A stretch of 64,000 nt of DNA, taken from positions 4,650,001 to 4,714,000 of the forward strand of contig NC_135203.1 of the NCBI RefSeq assembly GCF_050948175.1. The letters run 5' to 3'. Every line of letters starts with the position of its first letter. Within the stretch, counting starts at the first letter, position 1. The notes under the pieces are model-generated. The model had not been told where the DNA came from, did no database searches, and worked only from the letters and a program-made list of their open reading frames with translations. The position numbers and the translations under genes are program-made. The stretch comes from Xylocopa sonorina. Lineage: Eukaryota; Arthropoda; Insecta; Hymenoptera; Apidae. Shown here in pieces: positions 12,574 through 26,560 of this stretch.

Positions 12574-12919
12574 TTGGAACGATCCACACGCGGCCAATCG
12601 AAAGTGCTCCTCGTAGAGGTGATCCCTCGCTGTGCGAATGCCCACGGAGCGGACATAGTGGAGAAAGTGGTTGAGGCCGGTGCATGGTCAGACAGCGAGT
12701 GGCCGATCCTCCAAGCGGTCACGGCTTTCCACGCGTACGGAAAAGTGTTCAGTGGTAAAAACCGGTACGAGAATTATGTGACGATCGAGCAGATGTCAGG
12801 TGTTAGTTGCGTCGAGTCGGAGTCGCGATATTCCGCACCCTGGTATTCCAACATCGACGTGGCACTCATGGGAATTCAAAGCACCGCTCAGTTCGTCGAG
12901 AAGTACCACCATATTATCG
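12574..12919 (+). CDS. Orphan coding-like exon, family unknown (partial gene)
   Basis: The frame is open from 12523 and reads into a strong donor, ATCG|GTGAGA, at 12920. Codon choice in the 12.6-12.9 kb part looks coding: GTG, CTC, ATC, GAG, TTC and TAC predominate, unlike the surrounding noncoding DNA. The segment includes SDSEWPILQAVTAFHAYGK, ENYVTIEQMSG and APWYSNIDVALMG; three Trp and two Cys are present. No domain is recognised. The first in-frame ATG is at 12793, so this is probably an internal exon, or one whose start lies upstream; an acceptor such as CTCCTCGTAG near 12620 would give phase 1 in and phase 1 out. If the donor is ignored the frame stops at 12994-12996. I could not find the partner exons, so the gene model is incomplete. 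Confidence 0.4.
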
Positions 12920-15325
12920 GTGAGATGATATTTCTCTCTACAAATTTCGTTTCCTTTCGTCCGTTTCATGGAATTATTCGAGTCACTTGGACGTAAAATT
13001 AAACGATATCATCTTTTTTTTTACACATATTCGATTTTTTTTTTAGAAATTATGGATGTTAACATCGATATAATTGATTAATTTCACTTCTCTGTGGCTC
13101 ACATGACCAAGAAAAGGGTAAGAAATTGTGAAAAGGATACCGGGGAATCTTTTCGCTCTATATAGTTGAAGTTAAAAATAAAAATAGCGCTTCTCTGTCT
13201 TCCACGTGTTGCTATTATCGATACGGACTTGTTACACATTTCTGCATTCAATAACACGTTGCAAAGGTTATAGGATTTTGGTATAATTTCCGCGGGCATC
13301 GTAAATCTGCCAACTTAAATGTAGTTTCGCGCTGAAAACGTCGGTCACCGAGGCGCACGTACAAGTGAAATAAATCCGATCGTCTTGCATATACGCGTAG
13401 CCCGTTTACACGACGCCGCGGATTTATTTATGAAAATGTAATAAGCCCATGCAATTTTTGCTATGCTGTTTTACAGGCGTTTTACGCGGCGTCACATCGT
13501 AAAGTTAAATACGGACCACAAATAACGTAACAGGGAGAATTTCCCTAATGATCGTCTCCGCAAGAACATGTTCGTTTACGCGTACTACTTCCACGATCGA
13601 TTAATTGATATTATTTTCACAGTTTCTTTCCGCTTATTCTTTCGTGAATTTATTATCAAATCGCAATTAACTATTGCAATAAAATTTTGTTTAATTAAGT
13701 TCTAATTTAGAAGATATCGATTTTTTGCAATGCACTCGGTCAACGACCGCTGTTTGGAACCGTGTTAACACGCATCTCAACACGATCCTCAATCATCCCC
13801 TCCTTCCCTCGAACAAAGTCATTCACTTATGCGAAACGGAGGATTCATACAAAGAGGACGCCGACCGCAACATATGTTGCCTTAGCCCCACTCTTTGTTC
13901 ACCAATTTCTCAGCTTCCGCGACATTTTGACAGTGGTGAATCGCTCCTTCTGTAAAACTCGCTTGTAACCCGTAAATCAAACGTTGCCCTGATAAAAGCT
14001 CATCTTTCCGGGGCGTTCATTAAAAATAAACGATCTTCGCATCCTTCGTCGAACCCTACGCGGGGACGATCCTCGCGGCCGATCCGCGCGTTTATTCCAA
14101 AACGAAAAAAAAGAGAGCGAAAAATACGAGGAGAAAAAAAAAAAGAACTGCGAGAAACGAACACACGCGGTATATCGAAATATCGTGTTTTCGCGGATCG
14201 CGGCGAATTTATTTCGAAACGACCGACTCCGCTCCGTCGAGGCGAATTTATTCCCCGGCTCTGGATTACAAAATTTCGCAGTTGTTGCGAAGATCCGGCC
14301 GTACCCTCTACGCGTTCGACCCTGGTGAGCGCGATGTCGCGCGTGTATCATCGAAAAAAAAGGATGTCTATAAATACGAGGCGAGGCGAAGGCGAAGAGG
14401 AGAACGATAGGCAGAGGCGGAAACTTTAAACCGCACCTGCGAGCCTATCCGCGGGGTTGGCCATCGTGTTTTACGCCCGTTTTCTGTAATCGTTGATGAA
14501 ACGTGATCGACAGTCGGACAGCGATCGGGGTGGGGTCTACTGGTATATATTTAAAACCGTTTCGTCAGGGATTTTCCCGGGGCCGTCTTGAGTACGTCAG
14601 GGAGACTGACGCGTTCGATAATTCATCGACCGTCGAATCGCGTCCCTGTATAGGCGGCGGACGAGCGATCGATCGGTCGTCCAGGACTTCCTCGACTTCC
14701 TCCCAACTGTACGCGAGCCCCCCTCGACACGCGATCTCGCCCCCTTGCCTTTTCACGAGGATGCACTGCGGCTAATGAGAAAATCGATTCGCTCGTAACT
14801 CGCTGTTTATTGATAGCGTGGCACTCTGGCAACGTTCGAAATGAACGTTACATTCTGCCCGCGCCTCTTCAAATACACCTTTCACTTAATTTCACGTGTT
14901 ACGAGAAACACACCCTGCGCCCTTTAATGCCGTACGAGCCGCGCGACACGACGTGATTAGAGCCGCGCAAACAAGTGACGACCGCGTTCGATGGGGAAAG
15001 GTTAGCCGGCGTTTTCACAGTTTAATTAGAAGCTGCACCTGGAGGAATGAATTGAAAGTGTTCTCCTCTTCTGATTGGTCGGAAAATCTCTCGCGAGCGT
15101 GAATCAGCTGTTTCGTAAAGGTGAACGCACCTACGGTAAGATAATTTCCGTCTCGACTTTTCGCGGGTAAATAATTTGAAATCGATGTTTCGCATAACAC
15201 GGCCGATTGCCTCATCTGTTTTCAGTATGTTTTCGAGATCGAACGGTATTTATTTATCGCCAGTACACACGCGGTTGACTGCAGTGTAGCTTAGATCGAA
15301 TTAGAAGTAAAACAATCGCGTAGCT

Positions 15326-15550
15326 ATAGTAAAAATGGTGGTAAAATAATAGGTGATGTCACGAGTATTTTGGTACGGAACGCGGGAATTTGCACAATGC
15401 ATCGTTTTTATTAGGATCGATATAATAAATACAAGTTGGGAATTAGATCCAACGGGTACGTAAATCACAATAAAAATAGGGGCGGTGGATAAAAATAGAA
15501 TAGAATAGCACGTGATGTAACCGGTATTCTGATGCGGGATTTGCAAGAAT
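15326..15550. repeat. Two-copy diverged direct repeat, ~150 bp period
   Basis: Copy A (about 15326-15398) and copy B (about 15471-15550) share, in order, a TAAAAAT-rich start, a GTGATGT block (TAGGTGATGTCACGAGTATT versus CACGTGATGTAACCGGTATT) and GCGGGAATTTGCA versus GCGGGATTTGCA. It is probably an old local duplication or the remnant of a repeat family. Confidence 0.55.
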
Positions 15551-18500
15551 TCGGTGAAGAACGGGGATCGATCAAAGCGTGGCGCGCGTCTGAAATCGGA
15601 TCCGATAGAAATCGCCGATTAAACGCCCCCGTACGCTGGTTGATTATTAATTTATACGATCGAACGCACGCGATGCGTAAAGATTCTTATTTTAGGTTAA
15701 TAGATAGTACATCGATTTCGCGCATAGACTCAGAGGGATCGCTTTCATGGATTCCTGCCAGCTACCGTGAGCCGTGCACGCCTGCGTGTTCCTCCTCCTC
15801 GTACGAGCGAGCTGCACGTACTCGCTCGCGTGAAAACCGCACGTTCGTACAGGCAGACGGCATGCACGATACGTCAAGGAAAATTTCGTAGTTGACAGAT
15901 GCTCGCCTACGTCACAGCTTTGAAATAATACGTCCGCGGACCGTGCCCGCCGCGAATAACTCGTTTCCGTGAATTTTCAGCCCTGAGCGCCGCGTCGTAT
16001 CGTTCGCGAATTAGGTTTCGATTTTCTATAATTACTTATTTTGCTGGGCACGCGACAGAAAATTGGACGACAAAGAGAGGGACTATTATTAAATTTCGAG
16101 TAAATATTGTTGCATAATTCGATCGAGTACGGACCAATCGTAACGTATCGATTCATAAGCGGCAGGTTTCTAGCGAACGTCCGCCTTACTGCGTGTTCGC
16201 GCGAAGTTAGGAGCTGTTCCCGAAGAGACTTTTATTATAGTCATTTCTCGCGAGATGTTCTTTTTTGTATACCACACCTCGGTAATAAAAATGGCTCCGA
16301 TAAATCCCTCGATTACGCAACGCGGTGTTGACTTTTCCCGGTCATTTCTTAATGTTAACTACTCGAAAAAGGAACAGCTCGCGGAGCAGCAGCACGTGCA
16401 GACTAAATTCAACGGCTCCGTGGCGCGTTCGATTTGTGGTCGGGGAGCAGATTTATCATCGCGTGAGTCGTCGAACGGCTTTAGGTTCGATCCGCGGTAC
16501 ACGCAAGAACGATGATGCTCAATAAAACCAGCCGCGGCTATTTTTGAACGATCTAAATATTTTTCTTTCGTTATCCATCATTCCCTTAACGTACACGATC
16601 ACAACATTCGCGATCCATCATTCCCGTCGCGCACGCACGCGTACGTTATACACATTAGCCGGCACGATCGCCTCGTTCACTGGTAATTAGGGATACCGTC
16701 GCGAACCTTTCGATAAGTCGATGGAATATACGAGACGCTGCGAGTTATTGCAGCTTTGGGGCGGGCACGCCGCAGCAAGGTTCTGCCAAATGATCGTAAA
16801 CGTAACGACGCACGTGTCACAAGAATGTACACCGCATATACGGAGTGGTCGCCTTCGAGTTCTTTCGGAAATTCTTGTTCGCAATTCAAACGTGCCACGC
16901 GTATCTCGTAATTTTATGTAACACAGCGATTTTTAGTGCAAATCGACAGGTATTGCGTATGATATTCTTTTCAAATAAATATGTATATCGAAAACAGAAT
17001 TGGTCGAACCCGAGTATCATACTTGCTTGCAACTACGATTCTCAATTCTACTCAGCAACAATACTGGAGCGCATCGTCCAATTAACATCTGCTAGGAAGC
17101 ATCGCTAAAAATCGTTTCGCCTACGCTGTACGCCGTTCGATCGAAGTTATTGCCAGTACTCTGTGTACACGAAATTGTAATTCCTATACATTTACAACGA
17201 TCAGGACAGATCGAACCTGTTTCTCGGTAATCCCCGCGACAGTGTACGACAAGATCGAATACGAGAACGATATATACTTGTACGAGGCGCATAGTATTTG
17301 GCAAAGATCCCCGCAGCATGTACAATCCGGCCGGCTGGCATATGCCGGATCGCATAATCCATAAATAAGCTCTATCCACTTCGGAATCGTTTGTACGAAT
17401 CTCGTCGCGCGTAAACGCGACCGCAGGTAGTCGGGATTAATAGTTCGCGTGTTTCTCGTGTAATCAGAGGAGGAAGTCTGGCGAGGTAGGGAATCAAATA
17501 TTTATCGATACGATAAGATGCTTGCATGGTCGTCTGCAATATGCTATTGTAACGTGCAGAGCATCAAAGAACCGAAGTCTGTTGTTTAAATTCCATTCAA
17601 TGAAGATCTCCTTCCTCGAACGATTTCGCATCAAAGTTGATGAATTTTTCTACATATATACCCGTTTTAACGTCTTGAAATCGTTTATTTCAACAAGTAG
17701 AACAGGATATCTTTGTACTCTGAAAAGTCGTACGACTTCGTCAGAATTTCTTAACCGACTATACGTCCGAGTAACTCCATGAACACGTGTACGCAAACAC
17801 GGCGCACTCGACGAAAGGCCAAAGGCCTAACGCTGTTAGGTGGGTATGTTCTAGGATCTATTCCGCGTATTAGAAGGTCTTGGAACGGGGATAACACCGG
17901 GTACCACGCACACGTGCCGTGACACGAACATATCTTGCACGGCTTCCCGGCTAGACCTCGTGCGAGCCGGCCGACGACGATTATTAAACTCGCACGAGAC
18001 ACCATGCGTTTAATGGGACAGAACCTTGAGGCTTAATTAGCTCCGCGCTCTCCGGTACCCGTGGCTCTCGGTATTAATCATCCGTCCGGTAAATCTCTCG
18101 TGTCAATGTTGGAAATAGCCGGTGTTCCGGCTATTTTCGACGGGCAGTCTGCGGTCGCTTGTTTTATTCGTTGTTCTCGGAAGAAATTTTGAACGGGACC
18201 GGGGCCGCCCCCTCGCCGCGCTAAAGTGGCCAGGCGACCGTTTCCACCTTCGCGCCATTGCCACTGCGATTGAGAAATCGCCGCGTGGTTCGCGGAAGAA
18301 CGGTGTTATTGTTGGTGCATTTGTTGGGATAGGCGCTAGTTCCGCGAACGCGTAATCGACGGAGAGGTTCGCGAGCGATTTTTGTGCGTTTACAAGGGGA
18401 AAGGGGGAAGAGCTCGAGGCCAGCTGGTGACGGGCAAGTGAAGTTAACCGTGGCTGGTCAGACGGAGCGTGGTCCCCCGCGAGACGCCATCCCCCGGAAA

Positions 18501-21500
18501 CTTTCGCACGGTTCCACGAAATCGGACTCTCCTAGAGGATCTCGAACGCGTGTTTTGACTATGGGGATCGCGGCTCGAGATTTATCGGCGTGTTGTTTGA
18601 GCGCAAGTGTCGCCGCAGTCTGAAGTGCTTACGCACTCTAAATTCGTATATGACATAGCACTGACGATATTGCATGACATAATACTGAAACTAATGACAC
18701 GAGACGGTACTGCCGCTCGTCGCGTTCTGTAAGGAACGATCGTGTTTCGGTTGTATAACTTGTTTTTTATACATCTTACCAAGTACTTTAATTTTATCGA
18801 ATCCAATCTGGAATATAATAGCCGATTTTCTTTGAATATTTTACAGTCTTTCCTATACATTTTCTATGTGAAATAATATAATCGTTTCAATTAATTTTTG
18901 CAGTTACGATAATGTTAATTTTTCCATTATACAGTCGATCGATAAAGCGTTTGAAAAAGCGCTTCTGTCGGTACACACAGATATTCTTCCGATAACAGCT
19001 TTGCAATTTCTCAATTTTACAGAAAATTCGTTGTTACAGTTGTCATACAAGTTCTCCACTTCTATTGACACTATTAACTCGCTAATAGCTATGTAACACC
19101 GTGGTACAATTAATCTATTTAGCTGAACGTTACGCGAACACATCATTTCATTTACGTACTTCTCCTTTTTCAATGAACTCACATGTTCAAACGACCCAGT
19201 AAAAGATTAATCCTCGTCAGCTATAAAATTTATATTTACTCAATAATGTTAGCAGCAGAAGCGACAGCTGTTTAAGGGAATGGCTCTGAATTGCCGTCAG
19301 CGATCAAAGGGTTGACCCGCGTACCGATATCGGGAAAACTAGCGAGCTTGCAAGCTCGACTGCCACCTGACGAGAGCTTTCGTTAAAATAGCCGATGGTG
19401 TCTGCACGGTGGCGACTCCGGACGGTCTCTCGGCGAAAAGCAGCGAGCTTTTCGGAGCACAAGCCCCACGGAGAAGGCGTACGCGGCGAACGGGCAAAAG
19501 TACCGGCGCGTGCGGCGACCTTGCGATATTTTTGCGTGCCGCTAAAAATAATTCGCACATTTTATAATACGACCGGCGAGGACTGACCGAGCAACGCCGA
19601 TCGTCGATCGTTCCTCGTCGTGGCCTCTCTGCGCATTTCCGAAAATCCGGACGGCGTGCAGGCTCGCGCGACGCCTCGCGGAGGACCGAGAGGACCACCC
19701 CCTCGCTCGCGCTCCTTCCCGGACCTTTTCCGCCGTTTAATCGCAGCCTCACTTTTTGCTGGAAACAAACAGATAAACGGCTGGATAAATAAACTCGAAT
19801 TAATCGTCACGTCTGCACAGTTTTAAATTCGCACTTTGGAACGGGAGCGGAGCAATGTCGGAGAAAGCAGCTTTACGGATGCGAGAAATGGAGCCACCCT
19901 CCGGATAATTTGAAGAACAGACGCTTATCTACGCGATAGATGTGATTACGCGAGGAGTTTATAATTTACCATCGAAGTTAGTGACAAAAGTAATCCGTTC
20001 TTGCAACGAAAGATTCAGAGGATTGTTGCTGCGCGTATGTAGGCACTCGGACGCGTGACATTGATTCTGTCGTTCAAGGCTGTTAAAGATTGAGACGTTT
20101 CGGGATGCATCTTGATAATTGATTTAATTCACGTTTGACTGTGATCACTGGCGATTGTTATCGATGCTGTCGCGTGTGTCACAGCGCGGTGACTTTTAAA
20201 GCGTTCGATTGTATTTCCTGCGGAGCTTTTCAAGTCCCATGTAATTGTATTGCCATTAATCTAAGAGACGTTTATTTTTAGGCCGTGCTCTCATCCAGAC
20301 GATTCGATATACGATACCTCTCGGATGCAAAGCATTAATTTAATTATTTTATTTTCGAGTCCCGGTTATTTTCGACGTCGATCTCGCCTGTCTAGGTCTC
20401 CTAGACAACGTCGCAGACGTCGCTGTCATCTCAAATTAGGGAATCGACTTGACGATACACGTCCTTTTGAAGCGCTCTCAGCTTTACACGTAAACTATCA
20501 CCGCTTTAGTGACAACTTGATACGATAAATTAGATTAAACTCATTTCACGTTGAATAAAACAACACTGTCAGTCGTTGTTATATTCTGTTCGATAGTTTT
20601 TGCAAGCTTTTCATTTTCTGCTGGTAAAATTTAACACAGATCGTTTCTTCCTTTATTCTAATTTACGGTGGGTTGGTAATCTGTCCGTTTCTTGTGAAAG
20701 AGCCGGTAGAATGCCGGGATTCGCACGATGTATACGCGGCGCAGACCAAGTGGTGGCGATCATGTGAGCACCAGAACAGAATTAACACGAGGGGGGCTAA
20801 TCCGGTATTTCTGGCGCGATTGTCCGGCGAAAAATAGATTCGTATAGCGGTTCGGATTAAAAGACGCCACTGGGACGATTATTCTGGCGCTGTTACGCTA
20901 CCCGTGTCCTTCCGTAATTCTTTCTCACTCGCGCCACCGTCTTCCTTCCCTCCGCTTGTTCCAGTAATGGAAATCATCGTGACATCCCGTCAAATCTTTC
21001 TCGACTTTTAAACGACGCCTTTCGACAAGCGTAACTCTACACGTTCCTATAAATTTTTCAAAACGACAGCGCACAATGCATTTCTTACATCCCCAATTGC
21101 AACATTTTCTCTGTGGATCGTGTACAGAATGTATTTAAATTCAATGCTTCTAATTAATATTAATTTATTATCATCGTTGATGCATCAACGTTTATTTCTT
21201 TAATTTTTTCATATTTCTCTGAGCGATCTTTTTTGTCGAATATGTAAACGTTTATGCAGATGGGAGACGGTGTACACGGTCGATGGGGCTGTCAACGAGC
21301 GAAAGTGTTTAACGTCTCATTAAATCGTTACGTAATCATGCATCGTCATGCAACACCTCAGGGATAGACAGGCGCTGGATAAGTTTCAAGGTTCCGGAGG
21401 TATTCGGATCTTTCGGTACCCAAGGCACACGGTATTCAAACCTTGCGTCGAAGTGTATATTTATTCTTGCCGCTTACTTTTTACGTTCGATACTATAAAT

Positions 21501-22550
21501 ATTATCGCGTCGGGATTTGCGTATACACACTTTTTTCAGTGGTTTGACGTTAGAAACACACCCCTCCCCCCACGCCACCCCGAATCGACGGGCTCCTCAA
21601 ACGTAACCGATTAAAATGCTTTGTAATGATCAGGCTCAAAGAGAACTCTTCGCACCTCGCGCCGTCCCCCTCGCCTTGCAAACTATTTTTTATCACGAAA
21701 GGTAAACACCCGTGGGGTTTCGCTTGACGATCGTTCGATTTTAATTCTTCTCTCCGGTGTGGTCCCCATTTTATTTTTTCATTGGGCTACGATCGACGTG
21801 ATTTATTCTATTTTTCTCTGCGATACGTTCGATTCTCTTTTTTTTCTCATCGGAGAACGATCGATTTATCGCATCCCCTATCCGTAATATACTCAATTTC
21901 TCTTTTTCCAATGAAAAGTGTTTGACTTTCATTTTTCATTTCAGTTTTAATTTCACCTCTTTTTTCACAAGAATGATCGATTTATTGCTATTCTCTCGGG
22001 AAACGTATCCAATGGACAACGCGTTAATTCCGCTACTCGTTTGATTCTGTATTTTTCCCTTTCTCAATTGGACATCGATGTACGCTAATTTTTTCCACTA
22101 CGTGCTCAATATCTCCCACTTCAACGCGAAATATTTAACGCGTTACAATCCTCCTCCGCGTAGCGTCCAATCTTTTTTTCCAATTTCAATGGAAAGCTAC
22201 CAGTCGACGAGTGTTCGCATGAAAACATCTGAACGAGCTTTGCGGTTGAACAACGACAATGGCTGGTCGAAACGCATCGACCATCCTCCGATTTGAAAGC
22301 GCCAATAGTCCCCGTAGCCCGTTGGATAGAATTAATTAACGTGTCACGAGGTTGCGATCGTGCGACATTCTGCTGTTTGTTATGCCGGCTAGAACCCTCT
22401 CCCCATCTCTCACGTGGCGGTGCAAATGATTTTAAATAGGCTTGGCCGAGAGTTCGCTCGAAATAGCGACAATCAGTCGATGACACTGCGCGTCGCACTC
22501 TCGTGACGGCAAGTTCGACATCGGTCATCAGCCAACTCGTCCTGGTGAAT

Positions 22551-22568
22551 CGTCATCGATCGATGACG
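22551..22568. repeat. Perfect 18-bp palindrome
   Basis: CGTCATCGATCGATGACG equals its own reverse complement. Short outer arms, GTCCT at 22539-22543 and AGGAC at 22569-22573, could extend it. Function unknown. Confidence 0.8.
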
Positions 22569-25500
22569 AGGACCGCGTGTCACACGATCGAGTTGCGCAG
22601 TTTTCATTCACGAGTAGCTGCCTCGTGCTCCATTGTAATTCGTGGAACCGTCACTGCATCGTACAATTATTGATTTCGCGTCGAATTGGATTCCATCGTT
22701 AAAGTAACGATATGGTCTTATCGCTTCGCTTGGTTTTTCCGCGAGACGACCGTAATTCCTTGGTGAATCCTTAAATCTCACGGGAGAAGATTGAAAATTT
22801 CTCTGAGAGTAATCTGATTGCCAACTTGGTACCAAACGTTGGGAAGATTAGGTGAAAGGTAGATTTTGTCGGCGATTCAGGGGCGAGGAAAGAATTTTTG
22901 GTTAGTGAGGTGCAATTAAGGGTACCATAATTAAGTGGGTAAAATTAGCTGATGAAACGTGACAGTGGGGGATAGCTGGCCTTATTATAAGGCACTTAAC
23001 GTTGATGTTTGATCACGACGATAGTAAATCTCGCGTGACGGTAGCGCAGCACGTTTTTATCTGTGCAAATCCGGCCCGAAAAGGATTAAGAAGATTGACA
23101 CGATTGCGTCGTTTTTAAGCCGATTATTAGCTTTCCTCTTTTTGTTGCGCCAGGCTCGCTTTCCAGGTGGGAATGGTGTTTGAAAAGAACCGATTAAGGT
23201 GTTTCTCACGAAAAGATTACCGAAAATTTATCAGCAATTAAATTACTTTCATTGCAAATGGACGGTGTTTAACGTTAAAACAGTTTGTTTACGATCATGT
23301 TTCGCCCTTTACATGGACGTTACCATGCTTTTAAGCGACGAACTCGCGTTGTTTTCCATACTCTCGAACATTTAAGTGTTCCGTACAATTATCGTTTAAT
23401 GGCAGCTTTATCGCATCCGTCAAGCCCCTTCCGTTTTTTCTGATGGATAATAGCACGTCTATCAGGTTCCATATGAGCGTCCTGTCTGTCGTAATCGTAA
23501 ACCATCCTTGGTTATCGCGAAAGCGCCAAACCGAGTAGTTCAATTTTACGTCTATCTCTATGTCTGACATATGCGACATTAACTACTTGATTTCTTCGAT
23601 ACCTTATTCGGTACATCAGCTATTTAAATGCCAAGGAAACCGGCGAGCCTTTTACATTCTCTAATTTATCTATTCTCTTTTAAATCACTAATTAACAATT
23701 TTAACACCATAATTGATATATAAATTGTTAAAAAAAAAAATTGTTTAAATTGTCGAAAATAGACACCCACTTAATGTCTAAATTAAGAGGTTGTTCCTCG
23801 ATAGAAATGTCCAACCTTCGCAGCAGACTATAACGGGTTGGCTTGAAATTGCTGAAATAATTGTCTCGCGTCTATATAACTGAAAGCATCTCCCAAAAAT
23901 AGAGGGTATTCTCAAAATTCCACGCCCTCGCCTCGGCGAGTATGCGTATCATTCGGCACGTTCGGACCTCGTTGCTCTCCTACACGAACTCAACAAATCC
24001 GTTCCCATCCACGAGTTTAGACACCCACGGGGCTGTATTCGTAACAATTAGAGCAATTGTGCGATGGAACCAGAAGCTGTCAGCCGGCCCACGTGCATTC
24101 TATCATCTAGCGAGGACGCGTCGAGATGGATCGACGCGCTTTCGCGTTTCACGTTCCATCCACGCACGGAACGAACGCGTTGCGTTGTCGTTTGGACGCG
24201 CGAAAATCGGCATTTCCCAGGGAGCCGATAAGAAACTTTCGAGGCGTGCAGACGGGCACAGATAAGGCCGGCTGGCAGACACTTCGGCGTCCCGACGAGA
24301 AACGCGAACGTAAACGCTAAAGATAGCACGATTCGCGCTTGTCCCCCGCGATTCGCGCCTCGGCCAATCTTTTATCAGATTCCACCAGGCTCCCACCAGC
24401 GGCTCTAGCTAACGCGCCGCTGCAACAGCTCTCTGGGATACGTAATTTCAATAATCCGAGCGGTTTAGTCATGCTTACGTCTGTTCTCCTTCGTCCGCGC
24501 TGGATGAGTACCTTGAACTGTTCTTAGCGTGAGAGCACGAGATGCTCTCGTAGTATTTCCTCGAGAGGGATTATAAAATAAGATGAAGAGAACGGACGAG
24601 ATGGTAAAATGGGAAAGGGGATTCTGTGTTCTCCGCGACGCTAAGAAAGCGATCCTTTTGTGCGTTTAAGACTAGTATTTCTGAACTTCTGCATTTACGC
24701 AACGTGGTACCTTTGAGGTATTTTTTTAAGGAATCCATTCAATTCCATTCAATCGATTTCGATAAATTTTTTTCGTACGGAATAGATGAATCGAGACGAG
24801 ACGGATAGTAACGTTTGACGGATCCGCGATGGCAGCCACGTCGGCATTCGTACCCCTCGAGCGGAACGCTTTGCAGCCTAGAAATTCCGGGCGCATTCCT
24901 CGATAAATCAGTCGGCGATTTTCCGCACGAAAAAATAAAGAGTCCCGGCGAGCTAGGCCAGCTCTGATTTACGATCGCCGTATAGGCGGCCCCCGAGGTG
25001 TGGTCTAACTTGCATCGGAGAATGGGTCCCGAAATAGTCCCGGACGCGGAATACGTCCCTAGGAGTATTAGGCAATCGCCCTCATGGCGATTTTTATCGC
25101 CCTACGTCAGTGCTGGCCGCGTATAAAGAAATGTCCCACATTTTCACCAGCGTACGTTAGGTAATCTCCGGCTTTCTCAACTTCCCCTTTCGATTTCTGA
25201 ACGCCTCGACGGACTTTGGCACGGTGCGCACGTGGATGTCAACATTCGCTGCCTCCATTCTCGTGGCTTCTTCAGTTTCTTCTCTCCCCATTTTTCTTCG
25301 TATATTTTCCACCCACGCATCGCATCCTTCAAATTGACGGAAAAGTCAAGACGTTTCTTCATTCTGCGATTAAATTCCAATTTCTATGCTTCGAAATAGT
25401 ACAGAAGAGAGTTAGCTAGGGATACATTCATTTCTGGATATGAAATTTAAAGAATGGTACACCAGAGGGTGAAGTAGGTACTTTTTCTTGGAAATTGATG

Positions 25501-26319
25501 CATTCGTATGCATATTTGCAATGTAGCAAGACAAAAGTTCGCGGCAGAGTTGCTTGAACCGACGAATTTAGAAATTGCACGTTCGCCAGGAATTTCTTAT
25601 AGCGTTTGGCAAACAGAATCGATATTCCCGACAGAATCTGATGCGATTTACCGGACTTTACTACTCCCCGTTGCAACCCCCGCTTTCTCTACTCTGCCAT
25701 TCTTATTACTCTCGAACGTGTAACAACTACACCAACAAATCATTCTACTACTATTTACAAACAGCTGGTTTTTGCCAACAATTCTTCACCAACGACCACC
25801 CGAAAGAATCACGCGCGTTCGTAACATCCTCCACTCTCGTCCGCCTCTCGCGGGCTTCACTTCCTCGCGCGCTACTCGCTAAAAAAAAAAAGAAAAGAAA
25901 AAAAGAGAAAAAAAAAGGAACGAGAGAACAAAAAGCAGAAAAAAAAATATTTTCAACGCCGTTGGAGGTTGCCCGTTCCGTTTGGCCCGTGTGCCGTTCC
26001 GTTTTCAACTGAATTCTTGAAACACGATCGTCGAACTGGGACGGCGTCGGTCTTACGAAAACCCGCGTCGCGACGCGTCGTTCTGTTCCCCTGCACTCGA
26101 AAAAACCAGCTCACCATCGCGCGCGCGGTCGCTCCCCGATCGTTATAAACAAATCGTCGGCCCAGGTGGAACTATCGTAGAACGAGGTACGCGGGAGAGA
26201 GCCGCGGACGTAGACGCGTCTCGCCAGAAAGCGGCGTCGGTATTTGGCAAACGATGACAACGTCGTGGATACCACCTCCGGTTAGTCTGCGGTCCCAGGT
26301 ACCCTAGACCGCAGCCTCT

Positions 26320-26560
26320 GCTTCTTCCTCGGCTCGCTCCGTCTTCGTCTCTGTCCTCTTTCAACCGCCGCCTCGGCTCTCTCCGTCCTCTTCCGTCTCC
26401 GTCTTTCCCACTTCATCTTCCTCATCATCATCGTCATCGTCCTCTTCTTCCACTGCCGTTGCTCGACTCTCGCGCTCCCGCGGTTCGACTCTTCCGTCTT
26501 CCTCCCACCGTATCCAACCGTCTCTCTCTCTCTCTCTCTCTCTCTCCGCCTCTCCTTTCC
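26320..26560. repeat. Polypyrimidine (CT/CTT/CTC) low-complexity region with a (TC)n core
   Basis: The plus strand is almost all C and T with CCTC, TCATCA and TCGTC-like units. A pure (TC)n array occupies 26521-26546. The long minus-strand Glu/Arg-rich frames over it are a product of this composition, not evidence of a gene. Confidence 0.85.

Noticed and set aside
22121..22528. 135-codon minus-strand open frame
   Set aside because: No recognised domain, no splice support, and a composition typical of noncoding sequence.
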